The notes under the pieces were generated by a model. The model ran no database searches, had not been told where the DNA came from, and saw only the letters and a list, made by a program, of their open reading frames with translations. Positions 56,178 to 64,000 of a stretch of DNA of 64,000 nt are shown here, piece after piece. Origin of the DNA: Termitomyces sp. T153 (Eukaryota > Basidiomycota > Agaricomycetes > Agaricales > Lyophyllaceae); assembly GCA_018296165.2 (NCBI GenBank), contig JACKQL020000009.1, positions 1,302,001-1,366,000 on the forward strand, in the 5' to 3' direction. The first letter of the stretch is position 1. The number at the start of each line of letters is the position of its first letter. The translations under genes were made by a program, and so were the position numbers.

Positions 56178-57149
56178 TTCCTGAGCATTGTACGAGATCT
56201 TGTGCCAACCCACCTTCACTGGCCACTTCTACGTGAGCTCCTCGTCCTGCATTCCGGAGGGAGAATGGACTGATACTCCCCTAGCCCAGTACAACTTTCA
56301 GTTTCTACTGTTGATGGTAATACCACTATGACATAACCTTCCACATACTTCCAACCTTTCCCTACAGTTCAACCTTTCCCTACAGTTTCCACTGTTGTCG
56401 TAATCGTTGCGATTTCCTCTTCTCCCTCCAGCTCGATTTTGCCCAGGTCGGTTTCTGTGGAGTCGTCTCATACTATGATTTCATCGTGCCATTTTTTCAG
56501 CATCAATAGACTATCATCCCAATCTTCTCCTGGAAGGTTGCCCATTGCCACGTTCCTTTCCGTGTTGTCCATCCAGGCTCCCACAACTACGAGTCCAGTG
56601 TCCCGGTCTACCAGCTCAAATGACATCTCATCAACCTCAACTATAAACTCTCCAAATGGTCCAGCAAGAGTCGGTCCTATCATCGGTGATGTCGTGGGAG
56701 GGGTAATTCTGGTCGCTCTGATCGCCGTTGTTCTTATAATTAAGCATTTCCGTCGTCGCCGCCGCCGCCGCCGGGGACAAGTCGGACCGATTCCCACAGT
56801 CAATCCACTCCTTGAGCACCCACACACAGCTCAGTATGGTGAGGTCACCAATCATTTCTTTTTATTTATGCTTTTTTTTTTTTTACAAAGGTCTTTCTAA
56901 CTCAATTTAGATATCTCCTTATCAAAGAGGAGTCCCGGTGTTATACCAGGATCTACCAACATTAGCTGTCATAACCAAAACCAAAGTATACCCAACCAGC
57001 AACCCACACTGCCAGAGGCACATTCGCTGAGAGAAGTTGAATTGGCCATACAGCGTCAGATGGAGATGATATCCGTAATATCAGAACGTATAATGGCTCT
57101 CGAAAACGTTCAATCTCCACCCGATTATTCAAGTCGAGCATCCGAGTAG
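56178..57149 (+). CDS. Single-TM Ser/Thr-rich membrane protein, N-terminus uncertain
   Basis: The well-supported part is two exons. Exon n-1 (about 56430-56838) reads SVSVESSHTMISSCHFF, TTTSPVSRSTSSNDISSTST, then the helix GPIIGDVVGGVILVALIAVV to IKHFRRRRRRRRGQ and PLLEHPHTAQY. A GT-AG intron (56839-56910) joins D-ISLSKRSPG and a C-terminal piece LREVELAIQRQMEMISVISE RIMALENV ending PPDYSSRASE, a short coiled coil of the kind common at the tails of such mushroom proteins. Upstream exons are unclear: VPEHCTRSCANPPSLATST near 56175-56237 may be one. It could be a truncated pseudogene. It is in the same broad class as the 7545-9157 gene, but the helix and tail are not homologous by eye. Confidence 0.5.
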
Positions 57150-57487
57150 TAGCAGGGTGCTTCCGGTAGAATCACTGCTAGCACTATAACATGTTTCCAT
57201 TGAGAAAATGGAAAAAGAAACATGTCATAATATTTTTGAGAGCCTGTGTTCAACGTTGGTATTTTTGTGAGGATGGCCTGGTGGACAAATTGGTGACACT
57301 TCTTAACATCTTTCTCTGATCTGAAAGAAGGCAGTGGTCACAGGTAACCTCGAACATGAGGCTTTAGCACATTCAACATTGTTTTGATTATAAATACACT
57401 CTCTCCCTCCGCTCTAATCATCCTTCCTCATCACTGCCATCTACCTCCAGGATTTACTCAATTGACATTTGAACAGAAACTGGATCA

Positions 57488-59368
57488 ATGAAGAATCTCT
57501 CAGATACTAAACGTGTTCAATCCAATATGCCATCTGATCTCTTTTCCGATATCACAGTGTATTATGACATTCTAGTGAATATCTTTAACTTTCTAGATGT
57601 TGAACCAGGCCGTGCCAAGGATATGTCTGACGAGCGGATCCCACCTATCCAATCAACGAGCCACGAGCTGCGAGAGCCCACGCGGGCTTTGGATGCCTGG
57701 CACAGGTTCGAGCCATCGTCCGCATCTCCGCTTCATTTATTGCCATCCCCGTTATGGTCAAGCATTGCGCCAATCCCGGCGTCCCCGGCCCCCTCCCCAG
57801 TATTGTTACCATCCTCTCGTTTGGCGTTGCATGGTCCCTCTGTCCATCTATACAATGCATCACTTGTTTGCAAAGCATTCTTCCTCGAATATTTTGTGGC
57901 GGTCCATGGATTCTCTGATGCCTCTTTTAGAGGTGCTGCCTGGGATGGAGAAGGACAAAGATGTCTATGTGAGTCGTATAACTGAATTCAAAGCTCTCAT
58001 TGACTTTGGAAACCTGTTTGTGTGTCTCAGACGCTTTGTGGAGATGTTCAACCAGAACATGTCCATCGTTTTGAAATGTACAGCTCGAGAATCCACAAGT
58101 TGACCTTGACTGAAGTTAATCAGCCTCGAATTTCATGGTTTACATTGCCTCATATTGCTCCGCTCCTTCCCAAAATTCCACATGTTATCTGTTCTTCAGG
58201 TGCACTGTCGTCATCTATTGCTCCTTACATTCTGACAGATGGGCTCAAACGCTTCGAGCTGAAGAATATCACCGACACCCCAGTACACGACATTAAGGCA
58301 TTCTTGTGTAGCTTACAGGCCAGAGTTCCGAAGCTGGAACATCTCATCCTCCATGATTCCATAGTCCTCAATACACGCAGCGTTGTCCTCAATTTCCAGT
58401 ATCTTATCTCTCTGCAGTTTGTAGGGAACATTTACATTGGGCTTTTTGCCCAGGTTGTCACCCTGCCATCACTTCGCCAACTGATCGTGAATTTGAAAGA
58501 CTCAATCCCCGTGGAAAGACCACGCACGACAACCATGATTAGCCTTAAAAAGCTTGAGACGCTCCACATCACAGGGTTTGGTGCTACTGTCGAGTCGTTC
58601 ATTCTTCGGATCGCCGAGGGTAGCTCTTTAATTGATGTATGCATTATCATCCAACCAAGCTCGCAGTCTCTGGCAATATCAACTGAGAACCCAGATCTTT
58701 CACTCGCATTCACTCGCAAGGTGCTTATTTGCCTTGAACAGCCGATCGCCAGCTTTGCGCTCTCTCCGCGCCATCATAAATATAGAGTCTTCTCATGAAG
58801 TTCCCGAGATAGCTCTGAATGCGATTCAAAGGTACGAGAACCTACAAAACTTGCATCTGGACCCACTGCTGAGACCAGGTGCACTGTTGGACCTAGGCCT
58901 CGCAGCCAAACTTGTGACTCTTCGCGTCGAAATCGAGGAGACATTCCTCCTTGATTTAGGTTTGCTCAGTTCAATGGCAAAGACATACCCATGCCTGTCG
59001 TCATTGAATATGAAATTTAATCGTTGCAAGATGCCTGAAGACCTTGCGCCCGTGTCTATCAGCCCACATCTCAAAATCTTGACAATCAATGCCAAAGACA
59101 CTCTCAGGCCTGAGGACTTTTGAAAAGCTATATCCACGGGAGAATACCTGGACAGAACTTCCCTGGACTACAGAACATCGAGATAGCAGCTTGCTCCGGA
59201 GAAGCATTTTGGCAACACACCCGTGGGATTGCCACGATGATTCAGCATGTTAGAATAAGAGCTGAAAGAGAGACAATTAACAAAATGAGTTTGAAGAAAG
59301 CGCGAGATGATCAGCATCGGAAGGGCTATTTTTCACAATTTCTTCTACTTTTCAAGCACTTGCAATAG
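57488..59368 (+). pseudogene. F-box/LRR-type protein, frameshifted
   Basis: The start MKNLSDTKRVQSNMPSDLFS leads into half an F-box (YYDILVNIFNFLD). About 80 residues of Pro/Ser-rich insertion follow, then the second half (NASLVCKAF). Frame changes follow. SSNILWRSMDSLMPLLEVLP resumes one frame over and, after a GTGAGT intron, continues VQPEHVHRFEMYSSRIHKLT with regular Leu-rich stretches (LKRFELKNIT, VPKLEHLILHDSIV, LPSLRQLIVNLKD, LKKLETLHITG). A second shift near 58760 leads to VPEIALNAIQRYENLQNLHL through LKILTINAKDTLRPE, and a third near 59120 to FPGLQNIEIAACSGEAFWQH. F-box proteins recruit substrates to SCF ubiquitin ligases; this family is heavily expanded in mushrooms. At least three frameshifts make it a pseudogene. 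Confidence 0.75.
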
Positions 59369-60400
59369 TTTTTTATATTTTTAGGACTTATGCGAGGATA
59401 ATCAGGCAATTTCAGGAAAGAGGAAGGGCCAGACAAGATGATCGGAGATGTGTTCGAAGAATGGCAAAGGGAAGATCAGAGATGCATTCAGTGAGGAACG
59501 GTCAAGATGGCATAATCAGAAATCGAGAACGGAAATTGTTTCAGAATTCATAGTATTTATCGTGGTGTGTGTACTCAACTGGAAACTGTACGTTCGAAAT
59601 ATGCTGCTTTGAACATGTGTGTGCAAGCTGTTTATCATACCTGCTTACTTCAAGTAGATTCACTTCCTCCCACTCAGCTCACCCGCTGGATTCTCAGTTA
59701 CGTAGGACTGGCAATTCCCTCCACGTTAAAGATTACAATAACCAAGTGAAACAAAAAAACTAACATTGTCTAACAGTACCTCTGCATCTCTGCAGCTCTG
59801 GGGTATGTTGGGACAAAAGATAACATGTGCTCTGAGTAGCGATGCTTGCGTCCAACAATTCCATCTATCTGCATGATGTTCCGTTACGTACATAACGTGT
59901 TGTTTTTTCGAACCGTTGAGGATGGGATGTTGTGGCACACGGCAAGTCCGAGGTCTACATACAATGGGTTGCTGATCACTTAGTTAGGAAGAGAACAGTA
60001 TAACAATGACTTCTTAATAAAAATATTTTTTCTTACACTAGGTTGGTAAAAGGTATGAGAGGAAAAAAATGTTGCCAGCACCAAGCTGCACATGCCAGTG
60101 GCAAAGCTGCACTGAAAGGAAATAGGGTAGTGGAACATCATTATATAGAACAAAAGATGAAATAAAAAAATGAAAAGATATGTAAAAAATCAGTAGAGGG
60201 CTTCTAGTTGAAGGGCATGTCAAATCATTGTCTGACATGCTATTGCAAGATGAACAATGAACTAATATGTTTTTAATCATCATTTCAAACACATTATGAG
60301 TTTTGCTTTCCTTTTGTCTAGTACCAGAGTAACTGTAAGTGAATGCTTCATTGAGATGTTGCTGCACATTGTTGGGGTATGCATTGACATGTGGTGGACA
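59369..60400. other. No supportable gene
   Basis: Spacer with short open frames only; composition becomes AT-rich and CpG-poor from about 60000. Confidence 0.5.
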
Positions 60401-60402
60401 AG

Positions 60403-60680
60403 CTGATCATCATGGGAGCATAGTTCACATGCAATATCAACACAATGATGATTACAAATGCAGTTGCTGCAGCAATAGATTAGAAAGCATGACATGTGAC
60501 TTTGCTTTTGCTAGGCATGTAGGCATGGATAACCTGATCATCATGGGAGCATAGTTCACATGCAATATCAACACAGTGATGATTACCAAAGCAGCTGCTG
60601 CAGCAATAGATTACAAAGCTTGACATGTGGCAGACAAGCCAATTATCATGGGAGCACAATCTATAGTTAAGTCCCTGACT
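60403..60680. repeat. ~131-bp tandem duplication
   Basis: CTGATCATCATGGGAGCATA starts at about 60403 and again at 60534, each followed by GTTCACATGCAATATCAACACA, TGATGATTAC and GCTGCAGCAATAGATTA. A third partial unit (ATTATCATGGGAGCA) lies near 60645. Confidence 0.85.
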
Positions 60681-61186
60681 TGACCTCACTTTGTTCAGTT
60701 AGGTCCTTGATATTCTAACTCAATGCTGAATCCACACCCAACCTCACTGTCAGGGGACTTCCATTTCTGACCTCCACAACTTCAGGGGACTTCCATTTCC
60801 AACCTCTACAACTTGTTCCAGCATCTCTGCAGCTTGTTTGATGTCTCTGGGGCTTGTTCCAGAACCCCAGAGATCTCTGGAGAACTGCAGAACCATATTA
60901 CCTCACTGATTATTGTTCTAGGGTTAGGACCAGCTCCAGCCTTCTGTACAGTAGTTCTCATACCTCCACCACTCACTGATGTGCCATGGTGAGCAGCGGG
61001 GATCCTTAGACTTGTTCTCTTTGGATTCCCCTCTGCTAGCTGCATGACTCCAATCTGCCACCCTGGAGGTTGCCCTTACAGCAGAACAAGTCTCCTCAAA
61101 CTGGTCTGGAAGCCCCTCATAGCTGCCAGGAACCTCTGAGCCACTATCTGTTGCTTCTCCACTAGGATTAAGCACTGTGGAGTTCT

Positions 61187-62163
61187 ATGTCTCAGCTCAC
61201 TAACCCAGACACACCCTTGGAGGCCTTGGCCCCACAGGATAAAGCCTGGACCTGCCTGCTACACCTAGAAAGCCAGGTGCAATTAACACAATTGTCTCTC
61301 ACTCACTACATCACCAAACTCTCCACCCTTTGTCAAACCACAGATCTTGTCTCCCAATTGCTCCAGGCACTGCTCAAATGCCTAACTCCTACCCCCATAC
61401 CCCTCCCAGCTGTGGAACCAGCTCTGACCATGTCTGCACCCATCTCCATGGCTCCAGTGACCCTATGGCCATGGATCCCATGTCCTGTGCTACCAGATGC
61501 ATACAATGGTGCCTGCTCCACTGGAGAACATTTCCTCCAATCCTGCTTCACCTACATCCACCTCAGTAGGGATGCCTTTGACTTCAATGCATTTAAAATA
61601 GCCTGGGTACTGTCATACATGAAGACTAGACATGCCTCTACCTATGCATTACAAGTTTTCCCTTGCCCCAGAGGTGTTGGAAGTTTCCTGGACTGGGCCA
61701 CCTTTGAGAAGGACTTCTATGCAGAATTTTCCCCATTAGACCCTGCCAAAACTGCTGCCTTGACACTAGATGACAGGGAGCAATATGGGTAAGGAAAGCA
61801 TACACTGGACAAGTACATCAACTCCTTCTGGGCTCTGGTTGAGCAGGCTGCCTACCCCAACAGCCTTCAGTTATGCCTCACATTTCAGGACAGCCTGCAC
61901 TCTGCACTGGTGGAACACATTGACAATCTTATGGAGGGTTGCCCAGACAATGAAAAGATTGCATCATGATACAAGGTGGCCTGGGACTAGTGGCAACTCA
62001 TGGAGATCCAGAGAGAGCTCTGCTGCCCACATTCTGCACTGTGCCCAGCTCCAGTCCCCAGTCTCTGCCACCTTGTACCTGCTTGCCCAATGCCAGCCCT
62101 TACTCCTGCCTGTCAGGACCACAGTCCAAAACCACCTTGGGGAGGTGATGCCAACAGCAAGTA
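61187..62163 (+). pseudogene. Gypsy Gag, disrupted
   Basis: MSQLTNPDTPLEALAPQDKA opens a frame with PDAYNGACSTGEHFLQSCFT, IAWVLSYMKTRHASTYALQV, FLDWATFEKDFYAEFSPLDP (retrotransposon gag core, usually F..F...F) and TAALTLDDREQYG followed by a TAA. Beyond the stop, KHTLDKYINSFWALVEQAAY, LEQ-type residues and NDEKIAS-like sequence continue in the adjoining frame. The coding trace ends at PPWGGDANSK where the inserted block begins. Confidence 0.8.
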
Positions 62164-62658
62164 TGTAAATAGGGAAAGAAACTAAGAAACTAAGAAATGA
62201 GAGTGAGTAATGAATGGAGAGAAGATCAGATAACAATAGAACACAAACAAGATATCAGGTAATGTCAAGGCTGGGGTGTAGCTACAGACTAAGGGACCTT
62301 ATATAGCTGTAGGACATTGCCAAAAGGAGAAGATGGAAGTGATCTAAGTCATAGCAGGAAGTGATCTAAGTCATGAGGAAGTGATCTGGAACAAGGGAAG
62401 CAATCCTGGAAGTGATCTTGGACAGGTGGAAGTGATCTGGAACAGGTGGAAGTGATCTAGAACAGGTGGAAGTGATCTGTGCCTGTGGGAATGATCTGGA
62501 ACAGGAAAAGTGGTCTTAGAGGTGGCTAAAACCTGGATGTGGCTGAAACAGGACTGTGGCTAAGATCTGGGGGTGTGGCTGAGATCTAGAGAGGGACTGT
62601 GTAGAATCTGAGGTTGAATAATAGTGAAGGGAAGGGGGGAATGGAATGGGTCATGACA
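62164..62658 (-). repeat. Solo-LTR-like insertion in reverse orientation, with ~20-bp minisatellite
   Basis: The block splits the gypsy Gag between PPWGGDANS and the DVDAARQ segment. Read on the minus strand it starts TGTCATGACCCATTCC, contains a TATATAAGG-type promoter motif near 62300 and ends CTATTTACA, i.e. TG...CA. Its centre (about 62333-62505) is eight or so diverged GGAAGTGATCTGGAACAGGT units. No clean target duplication is visible next to it (AAGTA versus CTGCC), so the exact borders are provisional. Confidence 0.5.
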
Positions 62659-62978
62659 CTGCCATTCCCACAACATGCCCCCTGCTGCCAGGTATCCTCG
62701 TGGATGTGGATGCAGCCAGACAGCTCTGCACCATGCCACTACTGTGCCAGAGGTGCTGGAAGCCCAGGCACTTTGCACGACACTGCCCCTTGGGTCTGGA
62801 GGTACATTACTTCTCCATAGTGGAGCAGGAAGAACTCCTCCTGCAGCTGGTGGCTCCAAAGGATGCTGCTGGAGCTCTGTTTCTAGACAAGCTGACACTA
62901 GAGTGGACCTCAGAGGAGATCAGTGCATGCATGTCACCTCTGGAGCTGGAGGAGGATTTTGAGTTGAGCAATGGATGA
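62659..62978 (+). pseudogene. Gypsy Gag C-terminus with CCHC zinc knuckle
   Basis: VDVDAARQLCTMPLLCQRCW, then CQRCWKPRHFARHC, a perfect C-x2-C-x4-H-x4-C knuckle, PLGLEVHYFS, QEELLLQLVAPKDAAGALF and SACMSPLELEEDFELSNG with a stop. It continues the Gag interrupted at 62163. Confidence 0.8.
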
Positions 62979-64000
62979 GGTGTATGCCTTCATTGCTGAG
63001 TGCTAACAAGTTCTCATGTCTGTCAATAGAAAATGAAATTGCCTTTTCTGATACCCTTCATTCTGAGACAGAAGAACCTCAACATTCCCCTCCAGATGTA
63101 CAAATACCAACTCCAGAGTCCCATCCAAGCTCCCCAACACCTGCTAGGGTCTGCCAGCACTGCCCTGCTTGGGTGCACCAAATGCCCCAACAGTATGTAA
63201 TGGCTTTCAGCCAGTCCACAAACTCCCTATGCCTTGATGTGGAGATGGAGACCATGGACACCCAAAAAACCCCTAGAGTCACTGTTTCTTGGACTCAGAA
63301 TTTGTTAAACACCACAGCCTGACCATGCAGCCCCTCTCCAAGCCCATTCTGGTCTACAACATTAATGGAACACCCAACAAAGCAGATGCCATCAGCTCTG
63401 TAGTCAGCCTTGTCCTCTGTTGTCAGAATCACATGGAGTGTTCTGTTTTTGCTGTTACCAGCTTGGGTAGGCAGGACATGATCCTCAGTTTCACATGGTT
63501 CTCAAGCACAACCCCAAAGTAGACTGGACTAAGAGAGAGGTAACCATGAGCAGGTGCCCTTGGAAGTGCTCTGCCTGCACTACTGAGGACAAAGAAGAAT
63601 GCTGGGCTTGAGTTTGAGAGCATGTGGCCATTGCATATGTTGTGTGGGGCCTCTCTCCTTTGCTGATCTGAACCTTCTGAATCCCCCACCTCTAGCATGG
63701 CCCCATAGAGAGGCCCTCTATAAGAACAACTAGAGTAGTGGCAGAGCCCCAGAGGAGGAGCATGAAGAGGAGTTTGGTGGCATACATGAGCTGGAGCTTC
63801 CAGACAAAGTGGTAGAAGTGGGGGGTTGGATCTATGCTACCACCATACACTTGCCACCCTCTGTTGCAGAGATCCAGGCTAGCCAGACCACATCCCAGCA
63901 GCTGACCCCGGTGTTTGCTGCTAGCACTGTGCCCTGAGAGTTCCAAGATGTTGTACCCCCCTACTTCTATGCATTTAAAGATGTTTTCTCAAAAGCCTCA
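62979..64000 (+). pseudogene. Gypsy Pol start: protease remnant and linker
   Basis: Pieces in order: QQYVMAFSQSTNSLCLDVEM, ETMDTQKTPRVTV, then in another frame LDSEFVKHHSLTMQPLSKPI, VYNINGTPNKADAISSVVSL, CSVFAVTSLGRQDMILSFTW, MSRCPWKCSACTTEDKEECW, and at the edge SQQLTPVFAASTVP and VPPYFYAFKDVFSKAS. The protease active-site block (DSGA followed by TGLF-like residues) that normally precedes D-x-E/D-x-V-K-x-H is missing, so the protease is inactive. The element runs off the window. Confidence 0.8.

Larger units (their letters stand above)
61187..64000 (+). mobile_element. Gypsy-type LTR retrotransposon, 5' part, degenerate and continuing past the window
   Basis: In order: a Gag region (61187 onward), an inserted solo-LTR-like block (62164-62658), the CCHC knuckle and Gag end, an aspartic-protease region, and the start of the reverse-transcriptase linker (VPPYFYAFKDVFSKAS) at the window edge. 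The proteins match the common mushroom gypsy type. Many stops and frame changes are present, and no 5' LTR could be marked upstream. Confidence 0.8.

Noticed and set aside
60924..61175. Minus-strand open frame upstream of gypsy Gag
   Set aside because: 83 codons without motif; lies in the probable leader of the gypsy element.

Overview
The window looks like a repeat-rich, gene-poor stretch of a filamentous basidiomycete nuclear genome, most likely Agaricomycetes. The evidence is: short 45-70 nt GT-AG introns in every recognisable gene; gene families typical of mushrooms (small RlpA-like double-psi barrel proteins, Ser/Thr-rich single-pass membrane proteins with an RRRR-x-FxRE tail, F-box/LRR and TKL-kinase families); and fungal copia, gypsy and LINE remains. 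There is one nuclear tRNA gene, tRNA-Gly(GCC), with an intron. No bacterial, plasmid or phage signals and no CRISPR array were seen.

Layout. 1-9.4 kb: locus of a Ser/Thr-rich single-pass membrane protein with one intact gene (7545-9157, minus), a truncated duplicate of its tail (511-1123) and a decayed paralogue (3039-4390), plus the tRNA-Gly, an unassigned multi-exon gene (1347-2099) and low-complexity duplicated DNA. 9.8-12.8 kb: three tandem ~620-650 bp units with tRNA-like box-B motifs, the third split by a 5'-truncated LINE. 12.7-17.5, 39.1-43.9 and 46.7-50.8 kb: three copies of one ~4.8 kb segment carrying a secreted RlpA-like gene and a multi-pass membrane-protein gene. All three RlpA genes look intact, but the membrane-protein gene is intact only in the first copy. 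19.7-27.4 kb: a run of decayed conserved genes (a polyketide-synthase-type thioesterase, splicing factor ISY1, carnosine N-methyltransferase, COQ2-type prenyltransferase). 27.76-33.42 kb: a copia-type LTR element with a 5-bp target duplication, degenerate coding region and unequal LTRs. 33.4-39.1 kb: CpG-poor DNA with a Cys-cluster gene. 43.9-46.1 kb: a TKL-type kinase pseudogene with a tandem duplication. 48.35-49.6 kb: a gag-like retroelement fragment fused into the third segment copy. 54.5-57.2 kb: an intact four-TM MARVEL-like gene and a single-TM protein. 57.5-59.4 kb: an F-box/LRR pseudogene. 60-64 kb: duplications and the 5' part of a degenerate gypsy element interrupted by a solo-LTR-like insert.

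Functionally there is no operon-like pathway here. The picture is accessory or sub-telomere-like DNA in which small secreted and membrane-protein genes are amplified by segmental duplication while copies of conserved genes and transposons decay. I found no clearly new molecular system. The strongest observations are the clustered decay of normally single-copy housekeeping genes, the three-copy segment with unequal fates, and several precise rearrangement junctions. All gene models were spliced by eye and need transcript support.
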